Shown: positions 38,875 through 46,701 of the stretch, piece by piece | How the letters are laid out: each line of letters opens with the position of its first letter | Position numbering within the stretch: position 1 is the stretch's first letter | Assembly (NCBI RefSeq): GCF_040730185.1 | Contig: NZ_CP160402.1 | Span: forward strand, 2,728,001 to 2,792,000 | DNA: 64,000 bases | Direction: 5' to 3' | Source: Streptomyces sp. Je 1-332 | GTDB taxonomy: Bacteria > Actinomycetota > Actinomycetes > Streptomycetales > Streptomycetaceae | Program-made: the position numbers and the translations under genes | Notes under the pieces: model-generated | Databases searched by the model: none | Told to the model about the DNA's origin: nothing | The model's input: the letters and a program-made list of their open reading frames with translations, nothing else

Positions 38875-38903
38875 CCAACAACTGTTGGTCAACGCTTGTT
38901 GGC
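38875..38903. promoter_or_regulatory. TetR operator, copy 1
   Basis: A perfect palindrome CCAACAACTGTTGG (38875-38888) is followed by ACGCTTGTTGGC (38892-38903). It is 24 bp upstream of the monooxygenase start and aligns with copy 2 at 38930-38958 (23 of 29 bases identical). Confidence 0.72.
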
Positions 38904-38929
38904 TAACGTAGGACCGCTGTCATGGACTG

Positions 38930-38958
38930 TCAACAGATGTTGGCCTACGCTTGTTGGC
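38930..38958. promoter_or_regulatory. TetR operator, copy 2
   Basis: CAACAGATGTTG (38931-38942) followed by ACGCTTGTTGGC (38947-38958), which ends at the ATG of the TetR gene. Bound repressor here would block its own start region. It lies 55 bp from copy 1. Confidence 0.72.
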
Positions 38959-39570
38959 ATGACGGAAAGCGCACCCGATCCAGCGACCCGGACAACCGCC
39001 GAGGAACCCCCGGCGCCGCCCCGCCGCTCCGACGCGACCCGTGGCGCGATCCTCGCCGCCGCCCGTGAGCGGTTCGCCGCCGACGGCTATGAACGGGCCA
39101 CCATCCGCGCCATCGCCAAGGACGCGCGGATCGATCCGTCCATGGTGATGCGCTACTACGGCAACAAGGAGGGCCTGTTCGCCGCGGCCTGCGCCATCGA
39201 CCTGCGGCTGCCCGATCTCGCCGCGGTGCCGCGCGAGGCCGTCGGGCGCGCCCTGGTGGCCCACTTCCTGGACGTCTGGGAGACGGACGAGGTGCTGACG
39301 GCGATGCTCCGGGTCGGCATCACGAACACGGCGGGCGCCGAGCGCATGCAGGGCATCTTCCGGGACCAGCTCCTGCCGGTCGCACGCCGCGTCTGCCCCG
39401 ATCCGGCCGACGCCCCGACGCGGGCCGGGCTCTGCGCCTCGCAGATCCTCGGCATGGCGCTGACCCGCTACGTACTGCGGTTCCCGCCCACCGTCGCCCT
39501 GTCCGGCGAGGAGATGGCGGACTGGTTGGGGCCGACGGTGCAGCGGTACCTCACGGCCGAGCGGCCGTGA
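38959..39570 (+). CDS. TetR family transcriptional regulator
   Basis: A 203-residue repressor: after a proline-rich tail comes the helix-turn-helix (TRGAILAAARERFAADGYE, then ATIRAIAKDARIDPSMVMRYY), and a ligand-binding domain. The ATG at 38959 directly abuts the second operator copy; the long open frame upstream runs antisense through the monooxygenase and is not coding. It likely represses both itself and the divergent monooxygenase gene, with ligand perhaps the monooxygenase substrate. Confidence 0.88.
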   Translation: MTESAPDPATRTTAEEPPAPPRRSDATRGAILAAARERFAADGYERATIRAIAKDARIDPSMVMRYYGNKEGLFAAACAIDLRLPDLAAVPREAVGRALVAHFLDVWETDEVLTAMLRVGITNTAGAERMQGIFRDQLLPVARRVCPDPADAPTRAGLCASQILGMALTRYVLRFPPTVALSGEEMADWLGPTVQRYLTAERP

Positions 39571-39575
39571 CACAC

Positions 39576-39628
39576 GTAGGGGCTCCTTGCCGACGTACGC
39601 ACTGCACGCGTCGGCAAAGAGCCCCTAC
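39576..39628. terminator. 20-bp bidirectional hairpin
   Basis: Arms 39576-39595 and 39609-39628 pair with a single mismatch. It lies between the convergent TetR and small membrane protein genes. Confidence 0.87.
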
Positions 39629-39653
39629 GGAGAACTCAGGAAACGAAGTGGCG

Positions 39654-39893
39654 TCAGCCCTTCTTCACCGGCTTGCGGGACTTGTCACCGACCATGACGA
39701 GGCCCGCGATCACCAGGAACAGCACGATGGGCGCCACGACATAGAGGCCGAGCGTGTCGATCACGCTCAGGCCGGGACCCGGGTCGTCACCGTCGTCGCG
39801 CGTGAGCGCGAGCGCGGGGGACGACATGAGCAGCATCATCAGCGTCGTACCGGAAGCCAGGGCGCCGGCGCGCAGGGCGTTCTTCTTGTCCAC
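39654..39893 (-). CDS. Small secreted/membrane protein of unknown function
   Basis: A 79-residue protein: a hydrophobic N-terminal segment ending in ALALTRDD resembles a signal peptide, a short acidic stretch follows, then one membrane helix (LYVVAPIVLFLVIAGLVMV) and a basic tail. No known domain is recognised. GTG 39893 has no obvious ribosome binding site. The gene sits 20 bp downstream of malQ on the same strand and may be co-transcribed with it. Confidence 0.65.
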   Translation of the reverse strand: MDKKNALRAGALASGTTLMMLLMSSPALALTRDDGDDPGPGLSVIDTLGLYVVAPIVLFLVIAGLVMVGDKSRKPVKKG

Positions 39894-39913
39894 GGTGCCA
39901 ACGTAGCGAACTG

Positions 39914-42211
39914 TTAAACGGGCCGCGCGCCCGGGGGTGCCGTTCGGACCCTTTCGCGGGTACGGAACACATCCATGCGTGTACGGAACACATCCATGAA
40001 CGCGTGGAGCCGCGGTGAGGCGGCGAGTTCCTCCAGGGTGACGGGGCGTCCGGCGGCGTCGGCGATCGGCAGCCGCCAGTTCGGGTACTGGTCCCAGGTG
40101 CCGGGGAGGTTCTGCGGGCGGCGGTCACCGACCGCGTCCGGCAGCCATACGCCGATCATGCGGGCCGGGGTGGCGAGCAGGAAGCGGTGGACTGCGCGGA
40201 TCTCCTCCTGCTCGTGTCCGCCGCCGCCCGGCAGCATCCCGAGGCGCGAGAGCAGCGCGAGCCACTCCGACACGTCCGCCGCCGCCTCGGCCTGCTCGAT
40301 GGCCGCGGGGCGGGTCAACAGGCCGAGCCGGTCCCGTAGTTGAACGTGCTCACCGGTGATGCGGGCCGCCGTGGACGGCAGGTCGTGGGTGGTGGCGGTG
40401 GCCAGGCAGTCCGCTCGCCAGCTCTCGGGGGGCAACGGCCGCCCCGTGCCGGCCCAGTCCCGCTCGAACCAGAGCACGGAGGTGCCGAGCACGCCGTGTC
40501 GCTGCAGGGTCTCGCGGACGCCGGGCTCGACGGTGCCGAGGTCCTCGCCGATGACGAGGGCGCCCGCGCGGTGCGCCTCCAGGGCGAGGACGGCGAGCAT
40601 CGCCTCCGCGTCGTACTGGACATACGTTCCCTCGGTGGGCGCGCGGCCCTCCGGGACCCACCAGAGCCGGAAGAGCCCCATGACGTGGTCGATGCGGATC
40701 GCGCCCGCGCGACGGAGCAGGGCGCGCAGCAAGGCGCGGTACGGGGCGTATCCGGACTCGGCGAGACGGTCCGGGCGCCAGGGCGGCAGACCCCAGTCCT
40801 GGCCGAGCGCGTTGAACGCGTCGGGCGGGGCGCCGGTCGACATGCCCGCGGCGAAGTGCCGCCGCTGCGCCCACGCGTCGGCGCCGGACGGGTGCACCCC
40901 GACCGCGAGGTCGTGCACGAGGCCGATGTCCATGCCCGCGTCCCGCGCGGCACGCTGCGCGGCGGCGAGCTGGGCGTCGGTGAGCCAGGCGAGCCGGCAG
41001 TGGAAGTCCACGCGGTCCATCAACTCGCGGCGGGCGCGGGCGGATTCGGGTGACGAGGGGTCACGCAGCGGGGCAGGCCAGGTGTGCCAGTCGGGGCCGT
41101 GCCGCTCGGCGAGCGCACACCAGGTGGCGTGGTCCTCCAGGTCCTCGCCGTGCTCGGCGAGGAAGTCGTGGTAGGCGGCGCGCCGTCCGGGGCCGAGCGG
41201 GACCTCACGGATCAGCTCCAGGGCTCGGACCTTGAGGGCCCAGACGGCGTCACGGTCGATCAACTGGCCCTGTTGGAGCACGGATTCGCGGAGCGCGGCG
41301 GCCTGGCGCGTGAGGTCGGCGGCCAGTTCGCGGGCCTCGCCGTCCAGGTGGGCGTACTCGGGAATGTCCTCGACGCGGAGGTGGACCGGGTCGGGGAAGC
41401 GGCGCGACGAAGGGCGGTACGGGGACGGGTCGGACGGCCCGTCCGACGGCTTCGGCACGGCCGCGTGCAAGGGGTTGACCTGCACGAACCCCGCACGCAA
41501 GGACCGTCCGGACCACGCCGCGAGCTCGGCGAGGTCACCGAGGTCGCCCATACCCCAGGAGCGGCGGGAGAGAAGGGAGTAGAGCTGGACGAGAATTCCG
41601 TACGTTTTCTCGCGCGGGGGCGGTAGGCGGTGCGGGGCGGTGATCAGGTGGGCGGTGGCTGTTCGGTTGTCCGGGGTCGTGGCTCGGAGCGTGTGGACGC
41701 CCAGTGGCAGGGCGGGCGCCACGCGTGGCTCGCTCTTCCCGCCGCTTCGCGGCGATGTCTCCCGCCCACCCACCTGACTGCCCCGCGGCGCGTCGGCGAG
41801 GTCGGAGCGGTCCGCATCCGGCAGCGGCACATCCCACTCCAGCCGCTCCCCCTCCTCCGTCTCCACGCACACCCGCGTACCCGGCGGCAGCCCGGCCCAG
41901 GGTGGCGGGGGCTCGGGGTCGCCGCCCTGCCACGCCACCACCGTCGGCGGCAGCAGGCGGGCGCTCAGCTCCGTCTCGCGGGCCGCGAGGGCGCGGCGCA
42001 CCGCATCGGGGGTGCTCGCGTCCACGTCGAGGGCGGCCAGGGCGGCGATCACCGCGGCGTCGCTGGCCGGAACTGTGCGGTCCGGAGACGGGGAGTAAGA
42101 AGTCGCCACGCCGTGCAGGGCGGCAAGGCGCGGAAGTCCGGTGAGGCCGGTGGGGCCGGAGGGCCCGTCGGCAGGCCCGCTGTCGGGGCCGGTCGCTCCG
42201 GGTGGGGCCAC
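39914..42211 (-). CDS. malQ: 4-alpha-glucanotransferase (amylomaltase), GH77
   Basis: A 765-residue enzyme that transfers 1,4-alpha-glucan segments in maltodextrin/glycogen metabolism. GH77 landmarks include GDLGDLAELAAW, VHDLAVGVHPSGAD, IRIDHVMGLFRLW and VIGEDLGTVE, which hold the catalytic Asp and Glu. The N-terminal region carries the extension usual in actinobacterial MalQ. Residues about 141-160 (RGSQVGGRETSPRSGGKSE) are encoded by a copy of the hairpin repeat found at 34.8-35.2 kb, an in-frame insertion. GTG 42211 immediately follows the TAG of the small repeat-containing ORF. Confidence 0.92.
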   Translation of the reverse strand: MAPPGATGPDSGPADGPSGPTGLTGLPRLAALHGVATSYSPSPDRTVPASDAAVIAALAALDVDASTPDAVRRALAARETELSARLLPPTVVAWQGGDPEPPPPWAGLPPGTRVCVETEEGERLEWDVPLPDADRSDLADAPRGSQVGGRETSPRSGGKSEPRVAPALPLGVHTLRATTPDNRTATAHLITAPHRLPPPREKTYGILVQLYSLLSRRSWGMGDLGDLAELAAWSGRSLRAGFVQVNPLHAAVPKPSDGPSDPSPYRPSSRRFPDPVHLRVEDIPEYAHLDGEARELAADLTRQAAALRESVLQQGQLIDRDAVWALKVRALELIREVPLGPGRRAAYHDFLAEHGEDLEDHATWCALAERHGPDWHTWPAPLRDPSSPESARARRELMDRVDFHCRLAWLTDAQLAAAQRAARDAGMDIGLVHDLAVGVHPSGADAWAQRRHFAAGMSTGAPPDAFNALGQDWGLPPWRPDRLAESGYAPYRALLRALLRRAGAIRIDHVMGLFRLWWVPEGRAPTEGTYVQYDAEAMLAVLALEAHRAGALVIGEDLGTVEPGVRETLQRHGVLGTSVLWFERDWAGTGRPLPPESWRADCLATATTHDLPSTAARITGEHVQLRDRLGLLTRPAAIEQAEAAADVSEWLALLSRLGMLPGGGGHEQEEIRAVHRFLLATPARMIGVWLPDAVGDRRPQNLPGTWDQYPNWRLPIADAAGRPVTLEELAASPRLHAFMDVFRTRMDVFRTRERVRTAPPGARPV
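41731..41787 (-). repeat. Hairpin repeat copy inside malQ
   Basis: Read on the minus strand, the block GGTGGGTGGGCGGG is followed by GACATC and the hairpin GCCGC-GAA-GCGGC, then GGGAAG. This aligns along its length with the copies at 35102 and 35161. The hairpin arms differ from those copies but remain complementary. The insertion keeps the malQ frame open. Confidence 0.8.
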
Positions 42212-42460
42212 CTAGACCCCCATGTAGTCCAGGTGCGACGCGGTGCCGATGGAGGTCGGCTCGCTGGTCAGCGGGGCGGCGTCGGCGAGCGGAGGCTCGC
42301 TGGTCAGGGGTGCTGCGTCGGCCAGCGGGGGCTCGCTGGTCAGGGGCGGCTCCAGGAAGCCGCAGGAGCAGGATCCGTCGAGACCCGAGTCGGGGTCGGA
42401 CACCTGTTTGGAAAGAGCGGAGAGAAGGAGGTTCGCGGAAGCGGGCACGTAAGGCTCCAT
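42212..42460 (-). CDS. Small protein with PPLADAAPLTSE tandem repeats, unknown
   Basis: An 82-residue protein with no recognised domain. A leader-like N-terminal half (about 35 residues: ASANLLLSALSKQVSDPDSG) is followed by SCSCGF, then two 12-residue units PPLADAAPLTSE preceded by a partial one (PPLTSE), and a C-terminal tail ending LDYMGV. The two full DNA units differ at five codon positions, all synonymous, which argues that this frame is translated and selected. Its TAG abuts the GTG of malQ. No strong ribosome binding site precedes ATG 42460; a TTG at 42502 is an alternative. It could be a secreted or modified peptide precursor, but no modification enzyme is near. Confidence 0.55.
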   Translation of the reverse strand: MEPYVPASANLLLSALSKQVSDPDSGLDGSCSCGFLEPPLTSEPPLADAAPLTSEPPLADAAPLTSEPTSIGTASHLDYMGV

Positions 42461-42845
42461 GGTCAGGGGACAGGACGGGTCTTCGGCAGCAGCCCTACCC
42501 AATGCGGGGGCTCGCAGTCATATCCGTTGTATGAACGTGCGCGTGCTCACATTCGTTTCCCTGAGTGGGGGTTCAGACGCAAGATCTTCCTTCTCCTTAC
42601 GCGCTTCCTCCACTGCCCGTCCCTTCGTGGATCCGGGGGCAAGCATTCCAGTCCCCGCGGTGTTCGACGGCGAACTCGCCGGGATCACACGGAAGAAAAC
42701 CCCCACAACACCCACGCCCGTTGACACCCCCACCACGCGAGTGGTGGGCTCAGTGACACCCTGAGACAACTGACGCACCACACGTGATCAACAGCCGTGA
42801 TCAACAGCCGTGATCATCAGTACGAAGGACAACGAGGAGAGGGCC
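42461..42845. other. Divergent regulatory region of the small repeat ORF/malQ and the GH84-like gene
   Basis: This 385-bp gap has no convincing gene. It contains an 8-bp GCGA-loop hairpin (CCCACCAC with GTGGTGGG, 42729-42748) and, next to the GH84-like start, a 13-bp triple repeat (42783-42820). Promoters for both directions must lie here, but none could be assigned. Confidence 0.6.
42783..42820 (+). repeat. 13-bp tandem repeat with TGATCA cores before the GH84-like gene
   Basis: Two identical units CGTGATCAACAGC (42783-42795, 42796-42808) and a third diverged unit (42809-42820), each with the palindrome TGATCA. The last ends 26 bp before the start codon. A binding site for a regulator is plausible. 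Confidence 0.7.
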
Positions 42846-45830
42846 GTGCAACTGCGGCGCAGGAAGGGCGCGGCGGCCATCGCCGTCGCCGTCATCGCAG
42901 GCGCACTCGGCGGCGCCCCCGGCGCCGTAGCCGCCCCCGGTCTCCCCGGAAAGCCCGGCGCCCCCGCCACCTCCCCGGACGACGACCGCGAGAGCGACGG
43001 CTCCCTCCCCCCGGTCTGGCCGCGCCCCCAGTCGATGACCACGGCCGGCACCCCGGTCACCGTCACCGACGAGGTCGTCCTGGCCACCGGCAAGGACCCC
43101 GATCCGTACGCCATGGAGGCCCTGCGCACCCTCCTGCACGACGCTGGGGCCAGCAGGATCACCGAGGTCGCGGAGGGCGAGCAGTTCCCGGCGGCCGGTG
43201 GGAAGCTCGTCGTCCGCGCCGATGGCACCGGTGCCGAGCAGGCTCTGCGTACGCTCGGCGCCCGCGCCCGGGGTGATCTGCCGTCCGGCGGCTATCGGCT
43301 CGCGGTGGGGCGGATCGGCGGCCAGGACACCATCGCTCTCGCGGGCGCGGGCGAGGACGGCCTCTTCCACGGCGTACAGACCCTGCGCCAGCTGATCACC
43401 ACAAGCACCACCGGCACCAACACCACCGGCGGCACCGGCGGCACCACGAACTCCACCGTCCCCGGCGTCCAGATCCGTGACTGGCCCGGCACCGCGGTCC
43501 GCGGCATGACCGAGGGCTTCTACGGCACTCCGTGGACCCGCGAACAGCGCCTGGACCAGCTGGACTTCATGGGCCGCACGAAGCAGAACCGCTACCTCTA
43601 CGCCCCCGGCGACGACCTCTACCGCCAGGCACGCTGGCGCGAGCCCTACCCCGCGGAGCAGCGCGCCGACTTCCGCGCCCTCGCCGAGCGGGCCAAGCGC
43701 AATCACGTGACGCTCGCCTGGGCCGTGGCACCGGGCCAGGCCATGTGCATGTCGTCCGACAAGGACGTCAAGGCCCTGAACCGCAAGATCGACGCGATGT
43801 GGGCCCTGGGCGTACGCGCGTTCCAGCTGCAGTTCCAGGACGTCAGCTACAGCGAGTGGCACTGCGACGCGGACGCCGACGCCTTCGGTTCGGGACCCGA
43901 GGCCGCCGCGAAGGCCCAGTCGCGCGTCGCCAACGCCGTCTCCGCGCACCTGGCCGAGCGCCACCCGGGGGCGAAGCCGCTCTCGCTGATGCCCACGGAG
44001 TACTTCCAGAACGGCTCCACGGAGTACCGCGACGCCATCGCCGCCGAGCTCGACGAGCGCGTCGAGGTGGCGTGGACCGGCGTCGGCGTGGTCCCCAAGA
44101 CCATCACTGGGCGTGAACTCGCGGGCGCGCGCAAGGCGTTCGGCTCGCATCCGCTCGTGACGATGGACAACTACCCCGTCAACGACTTCGCGCAGGACCG
44201 TATCTTCCTCGGCCCCTACACCGGCCGCGAGCCCGCCGTGGCCACCGGCTCGGCGGCGCTGCTCGGCAACGCCATGGAGCAGCCCTCCGCCTCCCGCATC
44301 CCCCTCTTCACGGCTGCCGACTACGCCTGGAACCCGCGCGCCTACCGCCCGCACGAGTCCTGGCTCGCCGCGATCGACGACCTCTCGGGCGGCGACAGGA
44401 AGGCGCGGGGCGCCCTGCGGGCCCTCGCGGGCAATGACGCCTCGTCCGTACTCGGCGCCGACGAATCGGCGTACCTGCGTCCGCTCATGGACGACTTCTG
44501 GCGCGCGCGCACGACGACGGACACCGGCCGCGTCGACAAGTCCGCACGGGCCCTGCGGGACGCCTTCACCGTCATGAAGCAGGCGCCGCGGCGGCTCGCC
44601 GACACCGACCTCGGCACCGAAGTACGGCCCTGGGTGGAGCAGTTGGCGCGCTATGGGGAGGCCGGGGAGACCGCGGTCGACATGCTGCGCGCGCAGACCG
44701 CCGGCGACGGCGCCGCCGCCTGGCGCGCCTCCCGCACCCTGGCCGGGCTCCAGAAGGACCTGAAGGCGGCCCGGGTGACCGTCGGCAAGGGCGTCCTCGC
44801 CCCGTTCCTGACGCGGTCGCAGAAGGCGTACGAGACGTGGGCGGGGCTCGACAGCGAGCAGGCGTCGGACCGCGCGACGGTGCGCGTCCCCCGCGCCCGC
44901 CCCCTCACCGCGGTGACGGCCCTCACCGACCCCGGCACCAAGGGCAGCGTCGAGGCCCACGTCCCGGGCCAGGGCTGGCGCCGCATCGGGGCGCTGTCCG
45001 GCTCGGGCTTCACGGAGGCCAGGCCCAAGGACACCGAAGCCCCCCGCGCCGACGCCGTGCGCGTCACGGTCTCCGAGGGCACGGTCCGCCACGTCGTCCC
45101 CTGGTACGCCGACGCCCCCGCCGCCCGGTTCTCGCTGGCCCGCGCCGAGGCCGACGCGGAGATCGGCGGTGGCCCGCAGCGGGTCACGGCGCGGCTGACG
45201 TCCCTGCGCCCCGGTGAGGTGCGGGGCAAGGTCACCGCGAAGGCCCCCAAGGGCATCGAGGTGCGCACCCCGGAGAGCTCGACGCTGCCGCGCGGCACGC
45301 GGGTGGACGTCCCGGTCGACGTGAGCGTCCCGGCCGGCACGCGCGCCGGAACGTACGAGATCCCGGTCACCTTCGACGGCCAGACCCGCACCGTCTCGAT
45401 CCGCGCCTACCCGCGCACCGCGGGACCCGACCTGGCGCGCGGCGCGAAGGCGTCGTCATCGGGCGACGAGACGAAGGACTTCCGCGCGTCCGGCGCGAAC
45501 GACGGCGACCCGGAGACCCGCTGGTCATCGCCGGCCGAGGACGGCGCCTGGTGGCAGCTGGAGCTCGCGAAGCCGGTCAGGCTCGGCCAGGTCGTCCTGC
45601 GCTGGCAGGACGCGTACGCGGCGGGCTACCGCGTGCAGACCTCCGCCGACGGCAGGACCTGGCGCACGGCGGCCACCGTGAAGGACGGCAAGGGCGGCCG
45701 CGAGGCGGTCCGCATGGACGCCCGCGACACCCGCTTCATCCGCGTCCAGGGCGACAAGCGGGCCACCCGCTTCGGCTACTCGCTCTGGTCGGTGGAGGCG
45801 TACGCCGTGGCCCCGGCCGCCGCTGACTGA
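42846..45830 (+). CDS. Secreted GH84-like beta-N-acetylglucosaminidase with F5/8 domain
   Basis: A 994-residue exported protein: signal peptide (to about residue 30), N-terminal GH84 cap domain, catalytic barrel starting GMTEGFYGTPWT, alpha-helical region, NEW3-type beta domain, and a C-terminal discoidin (F5/8 C) carbohydrate-binding domain. The usual GH84 catalytic Asp-Asp pair reads Gln-Asp (FQLQFQDVSY, about residue 333), so the residue that normally orients the substrate acetamido group is changed. The GTG at 42846 has GAGGAG six bases upstream, preferred over GTG 42810, which lies in the repeat. It may act on chitin or peptidoglycan-derived GlcNAc. Confidence 0.87.
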   Translation: MQLRRRKGAAAIAVAVIAGALGGAPGAVAAPGLPGKPGAPATSPDDDRESDGSLPPVWPRPQSMTTAGTPVTVTDEVVLATGKDPDPYAMEALRTLLHDAGASRITEVAEGEQFPAAGGKLVVRADGTGAEQALRTLGARARGDLPSGGYRLAVGRIGGQDTIALAGAGEDGLFHGVQTLRQLITTSTTGTNTTGGTGGTTNSTVPGVQIRDWPGTAVRGMTEGFYGTPWTREQRLDQLDFMGRTKQNRYLYAPGDDLYRQARWREPYPAEQRADFRALAERAKRNHVTLAWAVAPGQAMCMSSDKDVKALNRKIDAMWALGVRAFQLQFQDVSYSEWHCDADADAFGSGPEAAAKAQSRVANAVSAHLAERHPGAKPLSLMPTEYFQNGSTEYRDAIAAELDERVEVAWTGVGVVPKTITGRELAGARKAFGSHPLVTMDNYPVNDFAQDRIFLGPYTGREPAVATGSAALLGNAMEQPSASRIPLFTAADYAWNPRAYRPHESWLAAIDDLSGGDRKARGALRALAGNDASSVLGADESAYLRPLMDDFWRARTTTDTGRVDKSARALRDAFTVMKQAPRRLADTDLGTEVRPWVEQLARYGEAGETAVDMLRAQTAGDGAAAWRASRTLAGLQKDLKAARVTVGKGVLAPFLTRSQKAYETWAGLDSEQASDRATVRVPRARPLTAVTALTDPGTKGSVEAHVPGQGWRRIGALSGSGFTEARPKDTEAPRADAVRVTVSEGTVRHVVPWYADAPAARFSLARAEADAEIGGGPQRVTARLTSLRPGEVRGKVTAKAPKGIEVRTPESSTLPRGTRVDVPVDVSVPAGTRAGTYEIPVTFDGQTRTVSIRAYPRTAGPDLARGAKASSSGDETKDFRASGANDGDPETRWSSPAEDGAWWQLELAKPVRLGQVVLRWQDAYAAGYRVQTSADGRTWRTAATVKDGKGGREAVRMDARDTRFIRVQGDKRATRFGYSLWSVEAYAVAPAAAD

Positions 45831-45883
45831 CGACGGCCGAGAGCCACGTACAGGCCCCGTGCGGGCGGGGCCGCGTACAACAG

Positions 45884-45926
45884 GGCCCGGATCGATTCCT
45901 AGGCGGAAATGCCGTCGATCCGGGCC
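45884..45926. terminator. 12-bp hairpin over the HNH gene end
   Basis: GGCCCGGATCGA (45884-45895) pairs perfectly with 45915-45926; the loop contains the HNH stop codon. A second hairpin (45853-45859 with 45866-45872) precedes it and can serve the GH84-like transcript. Confidence 0.65.
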
Positions 45927-46435
45927 ATCGCGTCGTCCGCGCCGAACGGCTGCAAGTACGGCAGCCAGCGCGGATCCCTGTGCCCGGTCCCGATGATGCG
46001 CCACGCGAGCCCCGAGGGCGGCGCGGGCTTGTGACGCAGGCGCCACCCCAGCTCCAGGAGATGACGGTCCGCCTTGGTGTGGTTGCAGCGGCGGCAGGAC
46101 GCCACCACGTTCTCCCAGGCGTGCTGACCGCCACGGCTCTTCGGAATGACGTGGTCGACGCTGGTTGCGACGCCACCGCAGTACATGCACCGACCGCCGT
46201 CGCGGGCGAAGAGCGCCCGCCTGGTCAGAGGAACGGGCCCCCGGTAGGGGACCCGGACGAACCGCTTGAGGCGGACCACGCTGGGTGCGGGGACAGTGCG
46301 CGTTGCGCTGTGCATGAAGGCGCCGGATTCCTCGAGGCAGAGAGCCTTGTTCTCCAGGACGAGGACGAGCGCGCGGCGGAGCGGTACGACGCCCAGAGGC
46401 TCGTACGACGCGTTGAGGACCAGGACGTGCGGCAC
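45899..46435 (-). CDS. HNH endonuclease family protein
   Basis: A 178-residue protein. The HNH core is complete: CMYCGG, SVDHVIPKSRGG and NVVASCRRCNHTKADR, with two Cys pairs for structural zinc. This is a stand-alone, chromosomal HNH protein conserved in actinobacteria, not linked to a phage or restriction system here; its role is unknown. GTG 46435 is preceded by AAGGAGG at five bases, so the much longer open frame upstream is not coding. Confidence 0.88.
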   Translation of the reverse strand: MPHVLVLNASYEPLGVVPLRRALVLVLENKALCLEESGAFMHSATRTVPAPSVVRLKRFVRVPYRGPVPLTRRALFARDGGRCMYCGGVATSVDHVIPKSRGGQHAWENVVASCRRCNHTKADRHLLELGWRLRHKPAPPSGLAWRIIGTGHRDPRWLPYLQPFGADDAMARIDGISA

Positions 46436-46701
46436 GGATGCCTCCTTGTACGCCGGCGGCGCGTGGCTCGCGCCGGGACGATCTGTAGCCAGTCTCCCCT
46501 CATGCCTGGTCCAAGCGCCAGCATGTGCTGGTAACGGGCTCGGAGTGTTTTCGACCACACATGTGCGACACCCTGTTCTTCCCCAGGTGAGCACCGTCTC
46601 TCCCTCGAACATCACAACGATCCACACACAATGCCCCGTTAGTGTGGTGTCTCTGCCCGGCGCATCTCCTGGGCAGGCCGCTATGCCTGGAGGTACCTGC
46701 C

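Noticed and set aside
37843..38958. In-frame extension upstream of the TetR gene
   Set aside because: It is antisense to the flavin monooxygenase and lacks family sequence; TetR begins at ATG 38959.
42518..42781. An 87-codon minus-strand frame in the malQ/GH84 divergent gap
   Set aside because: No ribosome binding site, no recognisable motif, and it covers the probable promoter region; not supported as a gene.
42801..45092. A 763-codon open frame antisense to the GH84-like gene
   Set aside because: Same reason: compositional shadow of a well-supported gene.
46436..46701. A riboswitch upstream of the MscS gene
   Set aside because: Several short hairpins are present, but none matches a known riboswitch core that I can recognise.
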